From Deuterostichococcus epilithicus (taxonomy: Eukaryota; Chlorophyta; Trebouxiophyceae; Prasiolales; Stichococcaceae), in NCBI GenBank assembly GCA_033439295.1, contig JAVTLE010000014.1:2170001-2234000 (forward strand): a DNA stretch of 64,000 bases. The letters are read 5' to 3'. The notes under the pieces are model-generated. The model made no database searches and was not told the DNA's origin. It saw only the letters and a program-made list of their open reading frames with translations. Below are positions 48,901 through 59,925 of this stretch, piece after piece. A program made the position numbers and the translations under genes. Position 1 is the stretch's first letter. Each line of letters starts with the position of its first letter.

Positions 48901-49683
48901 GGGAGTCCATGACATGGTTGGACACCCCCGCGCGCAGCTGCCCCGCGTTGACCCGCCCCTCCAGCTTCTGGTGCAACAGAACGCAGCCGCTGCTTCAGGA
49001 ATCGTAAAGTGGCGTTGCAAGCTGTGCACAGCAGCGACGCAGATGAGCGTGTGCACCAATGACACGGGAGCAATTGGCATCTGACTGGAAAACCCTGTGT
49101 CAGAGGGGCCTGCAAGCAGCATGCGACTGTGTGGTTCCTTTGTCATGCCACCTGCAAGCTGTTGCTGGTCGGCTGCATTGCTCGCTGCCTCTGCCGCTGC
49201 TGGCTGTTGGGCCCACGGCCCCCTGTCCCCAAGGCCCCGACTGCCGCCAGGCCGCCACGTCGGTCGTCTGAAGTCAGTGCACAATAGGACCTCAAGTGGT
49301 GAGCAGGTTCAAGCTGAAGAGTTGAGGAAGTTGTGATGTCGTGAACAGCTTCATGCGGAGCGGCAGCTTCTCAATCCTGCTGCAGCCGCGGCGCCGCCGG
49401 CAGCAGCACTGCCGTCCTTGCCGATGGTGAGCACGACTCGACACCGAGGCTGCGACTCACCATCGTGCAGCTCTGCATAGTCCAGGGCGCTGATGACGCG
49501 GTCGTCGTCATCGCTGTCGGATTCCTCCTCCTCACTGACGGCCTCGCTGCCACGCTGCGCGGGTGCTGCCAAATCGCATGCCACCGCAGCCTGGCCAGGT
49601 TGAAGTCCAGACTCCGAGGTCACTGCTGCATCGGCGTCATCGTAGCGCGTGTGCAGCTCCTCCAGCGTCGGAGGCAGTATCAT
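45995..49683 (-). CDS. RIO1: RIO1 atypical protein kinase
   Basis: Serine kinase/ATPase of late 40S ribosome maturation. The ATG at 49683 starts an acidic N-terminus with [11 protein letters not shown] (exon to about 49461). Next come an [14 protein letters not shown] segment (about 49345), [14 protein letters not shown] and [13 protein letters not shown] (about 48780-48970), and [20 protein letters not shown] with the phosphate loop [11 protein letters not shown] (about 48440) and [38 protein letters not shown] and [20 protein letters not shown] follow at about 47990-48115. The catalytic loop [15 protein letters not shown] (Asp at 47628-47626) and the metal motif [13 protein letters not shown] (Asp at 47301-47299) are intact. 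A tail with [18 protein letters not shown] precedes an acidic stretch, and the C-terminus is Lys/Arg-rich ([18 protein letters not shown]) before the stop at 45995. Confidence 0.9.
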
Positions 49684-50213
49684 GCGGGCTTAGGCGTGAG
49701 GGCAGCTTCAGGTCCTGTATGCGTACGTATGCGTCCAGAAGCACGGGACCAGCAACCGTGAGCGGAGTTGCGGGGGCCTGCAGCAGGCTTGCAAATGGGA
49801 CGCCTGAGCGGCAACTGTGCATGCCGGAGGAAGGCGGTACACGTGACACGCTGGCGCCGACAGACAGATCCTGCAGTGATCCGAGATTGCCGAGCGTTGC
49901 AGACTCCATCCGCCATCGCTTTGCAATACCTGAACGTTACGCCAAACGGAGCCGGAGGCCAGACTGTTTGCGCTCGCGAACACCCCTGCTGTTGAACTCA
50001 GCCTGCTGTGAACTCAGGACGAATCATGCAGCGCCTCGCTCAGGCACAGTGCCCCACGCAGGCACACCTGGTCGACTCAGGAGTCACTGGTGAGTCTCGT
50101 GCGGGTAAACATTACGTTGCGCACCCCGCTCCACACTCCGTCATGCAGCCAATGCTGCCGCTGCGCCTCGTCAGTGTCCTGTGTCACCCATGCATGCAGG
50201 ACTGGTTCGACCA
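49684..50213. promoter_or_regulatory. Divergent region upstream of RIO1
   Basis: Separates the RIO1 start from the next plus-strand gene, whose own first exon could lie here. No motif was assigned. Confidence 0.35.
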
Positions 50214-51712
50214 GGCCGCACAGGGCGTGGAGGGCTCCTGCGCAGGTCACATGCAAACGGCTCTGAGCCGTCAGACTCGGTGGTGAGCATGGGCGCTGTG
50301 CGCAGACTAGCGGCGCACGCAGTCTGAACGATGTGCTGCGCACACAGCCCTCACGACCGCGTCGCCTTGCACCTGCAGGCATATGAGGCGGCCAAGCACA
50401 TCATTGAAAATGATCCAGAGACCAAAGCAAAGCTGCAGCGCATCACCGACGCGCAGCGCCGAGTGTGGGATCTGCAGGTCAGGGGGGGCACACTGGCTTC
50501 TCATTCATGCACAGGTACCTAGGTGAGTGAGTCGTTTGAGACGAGATGTGCTCTTGCCTGGCCGCTGCAGGCTGCACAATTGGAAGTCCAGGCGCAGATC
50601 AATGCGGCAAACAACGGCGGCGGCAGCAGTGCACGCGACACCAGCCAGGTGCCCCATTCCTGCTTGCCGCACTCAGCAGCAGCCAGCATGCACCGTCCTG
50701 TGTGTCAGTTGCCATGCCACCGCTCGAGTGTCGAACGATTGGCGTACTCACTGATGCTTTGGTGTTTGCCGGCCCAGCGCGCTGTGGCTGCAGCAGAGGA
50801 GGTGTCGGCAGCCACACGGGACTTCAGCGCCGCACAGCAGGAACTGTGGACCGCTGAAAGCGACCAGTGGCAGTTGCGCAACGCCCTGCAGAAGGTGAGT
50901 TCGGGTCTCGCTGCCGGCCAATGACGCCACACAACTAGAGGAGCAGCATGACCGAGTCCAACAGGAATTGCGTGCTTGGGCACGGCAGCATAGCTGCGGA
51001 CGCAAAGCACCACATCATGCGACGAAAGACGCTGTTTTCACAGGAAGAGGACCGCGTCCAGTCGGCGCTGGCCGGCATGGTGGGCGCCGCCGGGGGCCTG
51101 CTGGTGCAGCTGCCGCTGCTGGCGGGCTCGCAGCACACCGCAGCTGCAAAGCTGGTCGGCCTCGCTGCCGTGGCCGTCTCCAGCGGCCTCTTTGGCATCG
51201 TGTGGCGGTATGCCGTCCGCACGGAGCAGGACGCAGCAGATACCCACCTCAAGGTGGGCCGCCTAACAACACACAATTCGCGTCAAAACACAGGTTGATC
51301 TGCGTCGCTGCTGTAGCTGATAGCAGCTGCTGGCCTTGACTGTACCGTGCAGGCAAAGCTTCGAGTGCTCGGTCAGATGTCGTTGTGGCTCGTGACTGTG
51401 GAGTCTCTCTGCACAGGGCGGCTGCATCGCTGCCTTCGGCCTGACGTCTGGGCTGGGTCAGGCGAGCGCATTGCTCGGCGGCGCGCTCGATCAGGGCGAG
51501 GCCTGGTCGGAGACGTTGATTGCTCAGGTGCGACACTCGTCTTCGTCTGCAGCAGCTGCTCATCTCAACTGCGGAGGTATGATCTCGTGGTTGTGCCTGT
51601 GCAGGCTGCCCTGGTGACCGGCGCCTCCATGCTGCAGTTTGCGGCCGCCGCCGTGCTGCTGGAGGCCTGCATCTCGCGGCAGGTCATTACCAGGTCCTCC
51701 CGCACGTTGTAG
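50214..51712 (+). CDS. Unassigned helical membrane protein, possibly plastid
   Basis: Not recognised with confidence. Consistent exon chain: an exon at 50214-50255 or so, then AYEAAKHIIENDPETKAKLQ (about 50380-50476), AAQLEVQAQINAANNGGG (about 50571-50648), VAAAEEVSAATRDFSAAQQE (about 50781-50895), then EEDRVQSALAGMVGAAGGLL and KLVGLAAVAVSSGLFGIVWR (about 51043-51254), GGCIAAFGLTSGLGQASALL (about 51419-51527) and LVTGASMLQFAAAAVLLEAC (about 51606-51712). The N-terminal half looks like amphipathic or coiled helix and the C-terminal half has about four hydrophobic helices. A plant-like plastid protein is a guess. The start codon is not fixed. After the stop at 51710-51712 another frame (51733-51870) reads VVGKLVEALQYTVAVRLMQL, which may be a missed last exon. 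Confidence 0.5.
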
Positions 51713-52550
51713 GCTGCGCCTTTGATGCTTTGGCGTGGTTGGCAAGCTCGTGGAAGCCCTGCAGTACACCGTGGCTGTACGCCTCATGCAGTTGGGTGCC
51801 GCGCTCGATGGCTGCGAAGTGTCATCACCGGTGTCATCACCGCAGCAGGTGGAAACTCCGGGGAACTAATTCGGAGGGGCAAGATCTCAGACCTCTCGAA
51901 GGCAATCTTACCTTGTGCCATGCTCTCTGTCACCAGCTGCGGCGCCGCATTCAGCCTGCCACTAACCCAGCATGATATGCTGCGATCGACCTCATGCACT
52001 GAGATGATTCGAGCAAGCTTGTAAACCTACATCTTTTCCTAGACGACGGCCTGTATACATGCACAAGATACCGACCCCGCTTGAGCGCAGTCCACCCGCC
52101 TGCGCTCCATCATTGCGGGGACAGTGAGTGCACAAACTGCCGCTGGGATCCCAGGAAGGGTCTCGGCAAGGCTGTGCAATGTCCTATCAGCAACAGCTTG
52201 CTTGGCATTCCTCTTCGGCTTCAGACTCATAGTGCAAGGTATTGCGCCAGCTCACAAGCGCAGTCTCAGCGCCTCGCACGTCGGTGGCCTGACGGTCGTT
52301 GCATGAGTACGGGATCTGAAGGCTCACACACTGAGACACATTGCCGAGGCAAGGCGTAATTTGCAGTTGTGTTCCGCGGTGAAATTAAAGAAGCACACGA
52401 GCCGAGCCTGGCCCCCTGCGCAGCCACTGCACACAGTTGTGCGGGCCACCGTGCGGCGCCTGGCCTGCAGCAGCCTGCCTTGCGGCTAGCGCTAAGGGCT
52501 ACGCCATGGGAGTGCACAGTAGCGTGGTATTGTGCTGTGCACCATGAGCC
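51713..52550. other. Intergenic, upstream of VTT protein
   Basis: About 840 bp. The first 150 bp may hold a terminal exon of the preceding gene; the rest shows no gene. Confidence 0.4.
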
Positions 52551-54092
52551 ATGGTGGTGCTGCCTGCCAAGGGGTCGAGGACGCCGGCGCCGCTGTCTGT
52601 GACGATTTTGCGCGCCAGCATAGCTGCGGGCCTGGTCAGCGCTCTGGTGCTGGCGCTCTTCGTCATCGACCTGCGCCTGCAGACGTCCAACCTGCTGACA
52701 TGGATCGAGGGCAACCAGGCCTCGGGCTTCTTCGTTTTTGTCGCCTTTTACGCCATTGCCACAGGTGAGGGGCGCGCCGGTTCTGCATTGAGCACAGAGC
52801 CCCTTGCGCTGCATGCTGCGCTCTCACGATGAAGAGCTGGACGATTTTGTGGATTCGTCGCAGCACTACTGCAACCTCTGACGAAAGTATGTGCACTGCG
52901 TGCAACGGCAGTGCTGCTGCTGCCGGGCCTGGTGCTTTCGCTCGGCGCGGGCGCGGTGTTCGGCCTGCAGCTGGGCCTGCTGGCGGTCTGGGCGGGCGCA
53001 ACACTTGGCGAGACCATCGCATTCCTGCTCGGCAGGTGCGCATCTTACTGAAACACCGTGCTGGAATACTCTATACTGCTCATGTGCTAGTGCAATCGCA
53101 GCGCTGAACTGGCACCCTGCCTGCGCAGGTTCCTGTTTCGCGACCTGGTGGCGCACTTCACGCACAAGTATGACTGGTGGCAAGCGCTGGAGTTGGCCAT
53201 CGAAAGCGAGGGCTGGAAGGTGAGCCGCTTGTGCGAGGGGCTGGTGCTGCCCGCATGTGCCTGTGTGACCGCCGGCCATGTGCTTTTCCTGCGAGACACA
53301 CACGATGTTACCGTGCGCAGCACCACGACTGCTCCTCTCGGCTCGCAGATCGTGCTGCTCTTACGTCTGACGCCTTTGGTGCCCTTCAACCTGCTCAACT
53401 ATGCGCTGGGGTGCACCGCGGTGAGCAGTCTTGGAAGGCTCAGTGCATTGCATCATGTGCACAGTCGCTGGTTTTGGTACGTTCGGGCATGCTGCACAAG
53501 GCGCCTTCATGCAAGGTGTCTGGCCTGTGATCAGGTGCCGTTTTGGGAGTACTCGTGGGCGTCCAGCGTGGGCGTGCTGCCGGGCATGGCCTTTTTCATC
53601 TACCTTGGCAGTCTGGCTCACAACCTGCTGGACATCAGCAGCAGCCAGCCGGCGCTCAATTCCACGGCCGCGGTCGTCACCATCGTGCTGTCGGGCATCA
53701 TGATCACACTGGTGGCAGCGCTGACAGGTGGGTTGCTTGACCCGCAGCCAGGAGCTGCCGATCGAGCTGCTGTATTTGGCATCCGCTGTCCTGCTTGAGG
53801 GCTGACGCTCACAAGATCCTGCAGTGCACTGCATCAGACAGCGCACCCCTCCATATTTGCACATTCAGTTTGCGGCACCAATCAGCCACCCTCGCTGAGT
53901 GGGTGACGAGTTGGTGGCCACTCGCCAGGAATATACGCGAAGAAGGCTGTGGCGATGCGGCTGCGGCAGCAGGCAGACAGGGAGCCGGACCCGGAGGCGG
54001 GCGAGCAGCAGTTTGAGCGGGACAGGCTGATGTTTAGAACCTCGAATGACAACGGCACCCGATTCGTCGCCGCAGACGCAGCCACTGTGTAG
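52551..54092 (+). CDS. TVP38/TMEM64 family (VTT/DedA) membrane protein
   Basis: Multi-pass membrane protein of the VTT superfamily, whose eukaryotic members act in endomembrane lipid or vesicle homeostasis. The ATG is at 52551, with VTILRASIAAGLVSALVLAL as first helix. Exon 1 ends in the phase of VAFYAIAT near 52764. The next exon (from about 52887) has LLLPGLVLSLGAGAVFGLQL and ATLGETIAFLLGR, the conserved re-entrant segment. Then come FLFRDLVAHFTHKYDWWQAL, LLLRLTPLVPFNLLNYALG (core VTT R-x-x-P-x-x-P-F-N motif) and YSWASSVGVLPGMAFFIYLG. Last is an exon with a charged cytosolic tail (RQQADREPDPEAGEQQFERD) and a stop at 54090-54092. All phases agree. Confidence 0.85.
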
Positions 54093-54451
54093 CTGTAGGG
54101 GGTAGTGCGCCAGTTTGCAGCAGCATTACGCGTGCCGCCTGCCTCTCGTTGCTTTGGTTACCCTGGGATTCCCCTGTGAATTGCGGTGAGAGTTACTACC
54201 TACCTCTGCGATCCGTTCTGTGAAGCGCCCACACACAGTCAGGATAACAGCACCAGAGCTCCAACTGGTCTGTTTCGAATCTGCCGTGTCCAAAAGGCAC
54301 GCCTTTCCCGAGCTCCCGGATCTGCTTCACACCGACCGGCCTGGGAGAAGCCAGACGCTTGGGAGGTGTCATTAGAGCAAGCTTACATGTCATATCTGGT
54401 TGCTATAAACCAGCAGTCGTGGTGACCCACGCCGCGAACTGATCGCCACCG
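54093..54451. other. Short intergenic region
   Basis: No gene features seen; spacer between two plus-strand genes. Confidence 0.4.
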
Positions 54452-55477
54452 GTGTCCGTGAGATCTCGCGATGCTGGCCTGCAACATGGACGGCAGGACG
54501 GCCAGCAGCCAACGGCATGCAGCTCGTCAGCCTCTTGTCTGTCTGAGAATGCCAGGCAAGGTTGCGCGGATGCGCACACATCGGTGTCAGGCCTGGTGTC
54601 ATGCACCCCTCATCAGCGCACCCTTCCAAAGCGGTGCCTATTCATGCCGGCAGGGGCCGCATCCAGGGCTGCATGCCGCAGCTATCATCTGCAAGAAACG
54701 GCAAAGCTCCAGCGAGGAGACCGGCTCACGGCAGCAGGGCTCGGTTCAGATGCCCTCGGCGCATGGTCCGACTTGGCGTCGCTCGTGGCGTCCAGTGGCG
54801 GTGGCAGCAAGACGCCGTTTGATGGGCTGGCCGGCAAAATTGGTGCGAGATGGGATGCATGAGCTTACAAGTCGCATCGCTCGTCATGTAGTCCACATGC
54901 TGACTGCTATCCCGTACTGGCTGCGAGTAGGCAGCAGGCTCTATTGCGACATGGACGGTTGGCGTGTGTACGTGAAAGACATCAGTGGCGTTGGAAATCT
55001 CAAGTTACACCAGGTCCGCTATCGCGCATCGTGTCCCTGCATATCGCCCCGCCAAGCCGCGCACTTGCATGAAGCTCGATGAACGCCGCTCAACAATCTC
55101 CACCTTTTGTTGATTAACATCTTCAGCCTCTTACCGTCATTCAATGCACAGGTTATAGCAGAGGTCGTTGGCAGGAAATTCACGGCATCAGGGGCCACCG
55201 GGCGCAAGTTCCTAGAGGAGCTGCTGGAGATTACGCCCATCAGGTACTGCCATATTGCGGACTGTTTGTTGTACAGCGGAGTGGCCTGGTCACGGAGGAG
55301 TGCAGGGCGGAAGTGTGCCAAGTCGTTGACAAGTCGAAATGATCTGTTAATGTTGTTGTGTCCCGTTCCAGTCTGGGCGGCGGGAAGGTGACTGTAACTT
55401 TGTTGGAAATGGTTCCTGAGGCATGCATCGATGAGGTCGGCAAGCTCCTAGACGAGTATGATCTAATAGACAAGTGA
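54452..55477 (+). CDS. DUF3181-like protein, probably plastid
   Basis: Resembles a small family shared by cyanobacteria and plant plastids, with no defined biochemical role. Exon 1 ends near 54841 with LASLVASSGGG and FDGLAGKIG. The next exon has LYCDMDGWRVYVKDISGVGN (about 54942-55010), then VIAEVVGRKFTASGATGRKF and EELLEITPI (about 55153-55242). The last exon is SLGGGKVTVTLLEMVPEACI followed by DEVGKLLDEYD (55374-55477, TGA at 55475). The order and the LGGGK motif are characteristic. The N-terminus is basic and Ser/Arg-rich, fitting a transit peptide, but the ATG choice (54452 or 54474) is open. Confidence 0.6.
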
Positions 55478-56532
55478 GACTGTCGCCAGAACCCTGTAGT
55501 GCTGGGAAACACCACACGTGGGCTTGATTGGTAGATGTCGTTTCAGTCCATTCCAGGTTTACGGGATGTTGCCGATGATCAAAAAAGGGTATGTGAGGCG
55601 AGCGAGTGGTCAATTCCGAAAGGTGCTTGAACTTACAGCATTGCAAGTTTTGGCCCAACTCCCAAAGAACTGCAAAAGCCTACCCGTGCATGCGACTTCG
55701 TCGTAGTCACGGGCATGACTTCCGGGACACCTAAAGATGTTGGCGCTGCGCAAAGTCGGGAATTGACATGGCGGCTGCGCGAGTGATGCCAATGATGCGA
55801 AGGTCCGAAGGAAATCTTCGGAAAAATGCTAACATACCTCTAGTGGCCTCATTATTATTCATGATTAATAGGTCACGCCGACAAGCACATTGGATATGTA
55901 GCGAAACTGATGGCCGGCATTTGAGCAGGAAAGTGGCACTTGGAAATTCAAGCGAAATCTGCATATTCAGCCGTGGTCCGGGCGGCGGTGGACCAAACGA
56001 GACCTTGGAGAGTACTTTCAGAAATTTGCTTGAGAGCCTCACTCAGGCTGATAGGGGTGCGGCATGAATCAAATGATACGCTGATTACAGTTCGATCGTC
56101 CAGATATGTGTTGAAGCGCTGCGATTTATCAGAACAGCCACCAAAATAGAAATTGTCATAAGCTGCCGCCGCATACCATTCATCTCCATCGCATCGTCAT
56201 CCGATGTTCGCCGCAGCATCAACGCCTTCAATGGTTCACATTATCTGCGGACGCAGCCAGCAGTTGCCATGACCATACTACAGCACACGAAGCAATCACC
56301 CATGCAGCTGCACCCGCTCATAAAAGAAAACCGACAGCCTCATGCAACTCTGTGACCCAGCCTCGAGCATGCAAGCATGGTATTTATGGCAAGTAGCGGC
56401 AACACACATGAGTTTGCTAGCAATATGTTACAACATTTTTTCCTTGATCCCTTCGCGGACCTACTGGTGGGATTAGGCACTGCAGGCGGCCGGCACTACT
56501 GTAGAGCGCGAGCGCGCGCACTTTACATCATT
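55478..56532. other. Gene-poor transition into repeat cluster
   Basis: No host gene or known repeat recognised. Base composition is clearly more AT-rich than in the gene-bearing part, for example around 55790-55890. A short plus-strand frame near 55518-55706 has no family features. Confidence 0.4.
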
Positions 56533-57297
56533 GTGGGTGTGTGGAGCATGGAAAGTGGAAGAACCTTTGACTGGAAGGTTGGTTGTGAACGAAAGTGGAA
56601 TTAAATCCACTTATATACACAGCCAAGAGATGGTGGAGTGTCACCCGAAGGTGATCGATAGCGATGGGGAATTCACGAGGCAATGCGAAAGCAGGGCAGT
56701 CTTATGTATGACTATGACCCAATTCACTCCAATTTTTTTGTCCGTATGAGGAATCGAACTCGAGACCCATAGGTATCTTTTCCGTTTTCCAAGGCACACC
56801 ACTCCAAAACCCAAACACGAAAACGAAATCGCCAACTACTCCCATGCCGACCCTTAAACGTCCCAAGAGCAAGGTGCCCTCTGTCTCGCAAGCATGATGA
56901 TGATAGGCCTCATTGAGAGCTCGAGCCCCAGCTCTCTAGCTCCGCGCAGCGATCGGCGCAATGCCGCAGAAACACCCCCAAGCTGGCAGGATCCTGCTGC
57001 ATGAACGCCTCGACTGTGGCGTCGCCCACAGCTCCACGTGATTGGACTTGGACTTGGTTGGACTTCGACTTGGTTACATATTGTGCAGTCAAGTGGCTGA
57101 CTATAGCACAGGCCCGAAGGCGGTCGGAATGCGCAACAGCAAGCGACAAGCTGAGGGAACAAACGGAAAGGGCGTCGAGCAGACCAAAACGACATCGACA
57201 ATCATGTCCAGTCATAGAGTCATGTGCCACAGCACCCGCGGCACAACCAACCTTCCGGTCAAAGGTTCTTTCACTTTTCACGCTCCACCACCCCCAA
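56533..57297 (-). mobile_element. LINE 3'-terminal fragment, minus orientation
   Basis: Minus-strand reading gives the end of a LINE ORF2 (VEAFMQQDPASLGVFLRHCA, then DRCAELE and a stop at 56910-56912). A 3' UTR-like stretch follows, with a TCTCGAGTTCGATTCCT motif near 56753 and a TATATAAG-like box near 56615. The first 50 bp (56533-56586) and last 55 bp (57240-57297) are imperfect inverted copies of one another. Most of the region recurs in opposite orientation at about 60165-60575 and 60945-61110. It is a fragment with no reverse-transcriptase core. Confidence 0.6.
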
Positions 57298-57467
57298 GTG
57301 CCACCCGGTACCCACCGCCTGTCACCCGCCGCCATCCGCCACCCGCCACCCGCCACTTGCCGCACAAACAGTGTTTCTAAACACTCGCCACCGCCCACAC
57401 AGTGTTTTCGAACACTCACGACCACCCATCACTCACCACCACTCGTTTCTAGCCGCCGCTCGCCACA
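57298..57467 (+). repeat. C/A-rich (CCACC/GCCACC) low-complexity sequence
   Basis: Degenerate pyrimidine-rich minisatellite made of CACC, CCGCCAC and similar units. Similar sequence continues inside the neighbouring LINE copy to about 57720 and recurs at 59180-59340, 59926-60010 and 63601-64000. Two small hairpins, GTGTTTCTAAACAC (57371) and GTGTTTTCGAACAC (57402), are embedded; the second recurs near 63850. Confidence 0.65.
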
Positions 57468-57490
57468 GTCAGCCGCCACCTCCTGTCACC
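57468..57490 (+). repeat. Target-site duplication, left copy (23 bp)
   Basis: Exactly identical to 58441-58463. The pair brackets the 950-bp LINE copy whose A-rich tail ends directly before the right copy. Confidence 0.7.
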
Positions 57491-58440
57491 CCCCACCCGC
57501 CACCACATGCCGCACGCCGCCACCCGCCGACACTGCCACCGCTTGCTCCTTGCCATCCTCCCACCGCCTTCCTACCCGCCGCCTCGTCACCGTCACCACT
57601 GTACCGCTGCATCACCCAGCTGGCACCTTCACCCTCACTGTCATCGTCACCATCCACACCACACACGCAAACACGAAGATAAACATCCAACCGTCGCCGT
57701 CACCATCACCATAATCATCACCGAGACTTAGAGGGAGAGCACATGGAAGAAGACCGGATTCCACTAACAGCACGGACTCATCTAGAGCCAGGCACCCGCG
57801 GAACCCGCTGCCATGGAGGCGTCGACCACAGATGACTGGGGTGCCCGGCGTTGCGCGTTAGCCGATAGCTGGCGGCGTCAGCCGCCTAGATGTCAGCCAT
57901 TGCGAGCGCCAGCCCTCTAATACCTTGGGCTCGGTTGCTTTCACCAGCATGCAGGACGCCTTGCGGCGGAACGGCCCCAGCGAGCCACAGAGCTTGGCGC
58001 CTTGTGCGCTACCGGCCTGCATGTCTGCGCGGGGTTTGTTTTTGTTTGTTTGTTTGTTTTGCGCGGGGTTTACTGGGTTTACCCGCGGGTGCCGTGGCAC
58101 GTACAGACTTTGGCTCCACGTCTTATCTAGCAAGCTAGTTTGTCAGCGGATCGTTCCAGCTGCGTGTGCATGGCTTTGCTGCCGCCGCCGCCGTGACCCC
58201 GCACTTGCAGGACCGTCAGATAGTTCAGCCTCATCGGGACTATTGCCTTTCGCTAGTCTCATAGGACCTGCATTCCCCAGTGGTTTCAGAGTCCTCCACC
58301 GACATTTTCCGATTCCTTTGGAGATTCACCCCGCCGCGCCCTCGTTCACATGTGGGATGCCGCATTGTGCCGCATTGCCTTGTTCTAGGACTTGGCTTTG
58401 ATCTGGACGCCCACTGTAAAAAACAAACAAACAAACAAAA
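57491..58440 (+). mobile_element. 5'-truncated LINE copy 1 with (CAAA)n tail
   Basis: Non-coding 3' portion of a LINE: a C/A-rich part to about 57720, then a unit from 57722 that is nearly identical to 58481-59140. It ends CCCACTGTA plus a tail of AAAAAACAAACAAACAAAC type. It is flanked by an exact 23-bp duplication, the standard mark of target-primed reverse transcription. It differs from copy 2 mainly by an internal T-rich insertion at 58038-58071. Confidence 0.7.
58038..58071 (-). mobile_element. Tail-only LINE insertion inside copy 1
   Basis: Copy 2 has a single GCGCGGGGTTT at the corresponding place. Copy 1 has two (58027-58037 and 58061-58071) separated by 23 nt of (GTTT)n type, which is the reverse complement of the LINE's own (CAAA)n tail. 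Read on the minus strand it looks like an insertion made of tail alone with an 11-bp target duplication. Confidence 0.55.
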
Positions 58441-58463
58441 GTCAGCCGCCACCTCCTGTCACC
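58441..58463 (+). repeat. Target-site duplication, right copy (23 bp)
   Basis: Exact match of 57468-57490, immediately after the (CAAA)n tail of LINE copy 1. Confidence 0.7.
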
Positions 58464-59179
58464 ATCACCATCATCATCACCGAGACTTAGAGGGAGAGCA
58501 CATGGAAGAAGACCGGATTCCACTAACAGCACGGACTCATCTAGAGCCAGGCACCCGCGGAACCCGCTGCCATGGAGGCGTCGACCACAGATGACTGGGG
58601 TGCCCGGCGTTGCGCGTTAGCCGATAGCTGGCGGCTTCAGCCGCCTAGATGTCAGCCATTGCGAGCGCCAGCCCTCTGTTACCTTGGGCTCGGTTGCTTC
58701 CACCAGCATGCAGGACGCCTTGCGGCGGAACGGCCCCAGCGAGCCACAGAGCTCGGCGCCTTGTGCGCTACCGGCCTGCATGTCTGCGCGGGGTTTACTG
58801 GGTTTACCCGCGGGTGCCGTGGCACGTACAGACTTTGGCTCCACGTCTTATCTAGCAAGCTAGTTTGTCAGCGGATCGTTCCAGCCGCGTGTGCATGGCT
58901 TTGCTGCCGCCGCCGCCGTGACCCCGCACTTGCAGGACCGTCAGATAGTTCAGCCTCATCGGGACTATTGCCTTTCGCTAGTCTCATAGGACCTGCATTC
59001 CCCAGTGGTTTCAGAGTCCTCCACCGACATTTTTCGAACGACGATTCCTTTGGAGATTCACCCCGCCGCGCCCTCGTTCAAACGTGGGATGCCGCATTGT
59101 GCCGCATTGCCTTGTTCTAGGACTTGGCTTTGATCTGGACGCCCACTGTATAAAACAAAAAAAAAACAAAAAAAAAAAC
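58464..59179 (+). mobile_element. 5'-truncated LINE copy 2 with A-rich tail
   Basis: Near-identical to copy 1, offset by 759 bp. It ends in the same CCCACTGTA followed by an A-rich tail interrupted by C. A 182-codon frame (58572-59120) crosses it but has no domain features and is broken in copy 1 by the T-rich insertion, so it is probably not a gene. Confidence 0.65.
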
Positions 59180-59340
59180 CGGCACTCCCCACCATCCACT
59201 GCTCACCGCCACCTGCCGCCTACCACCTGCCGCCACCACCTGTCACTATGCTCTTTACTAGCTTGCCACCCGACATCCACCGCCCGTCACCCGCCGCCAT
59301 CCGCCACCCGCGGCGGCGCACACAGCAGTGACGCTGATCT
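59180..59340 (+). repeat. C/A-rich low-complexity sequence
   Basis: Contains the recurring GGCACTCCCCACCATCCA unit also seen near 59970 and 63797, plus degenerate CCGCCAC repeats. Confidence 0.6.
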
Positions 59341-59925
59341 GTTTTTTTTTTTTTTTTTTTACAGTGGGCGTCCAGACCAAAGCCAAGTCCTAGAACAAGG
59401 CAATGCGGCACAATGCGGCATCCCACGTGTGAACGAGGGCGCGGCAGGGTGAATCTCCAGCCATGGACGTTCAGGTGCAACACGGACAATGAGCTGTGAG
59501 GGGACCGGACGGCGCCGGGCGCAGCCCGGCCCCAACACCCCTAGCAGACATGTATGCGTGCAGTAGGAGGCATGGTGGTGGGGTCGGCGGTCGCCGCAGC
59601 CGTCGGAGGGGTAAAGCCCTCTGCCGGCGCCTGGGCGTCCGGCGATGCAGTGGGTGCAGAGTCGTCATGCAGGACACTGAAGAATGATGGCAATCCCACG
59701 GGGACTGCAACAGGAGGAGGGCGGAAAGCGCGGTGAATCGGCGAGCGCCGTTGGTCGGCGATGCGCTGTCGGGCGAAGTCCAGCGTGGCCTTGGCCGCGC
59801 GGCGCGCGGTCGCCACCTCCTGCGGCGTGAGCAGCTGCTCCTGGCGACGTGCTAGTCGCAGCTGCGCGGCGGCGCCGCGCTGCTGCGGCGGCAGGCTGCG
59901 GTAGATGCTGACAGGGCAACCAAGT
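59341..59925 (-). mobile_element. Collapsed LINE copy: tail, 3' end, ORF2 start, ORF1 end
   Basis: On the minus strand: ORF1 C-terminal part (EQLLTPQEVATARRAAKATL, FARQRIADQRRSPIHRAFRP, stop at 59541), then the ORF2 start MSVLHLNVHGW at 59489. After 11 codons the sequence jumps to the LINE 3' end (59361-59460) and a poly-A tail (T run at about 59341-59360). Almost all of ORF2 is missing. In this copy ORF1 is in one frame across the place where the 63-kb copy is shifted. Confidence 0.65.

Noticed and set aside
57280-57720. Possible CRISPR-like or satellite array
   Set aside because: Units are degenerate C/A-rich words with no regular repeat-spacer pattern.
58572-59120. 182-codon frame in LINE copy 2
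   Set aside because: Broken in the near-identical copy 1 and without protein features; part of a non-coding 3' region.
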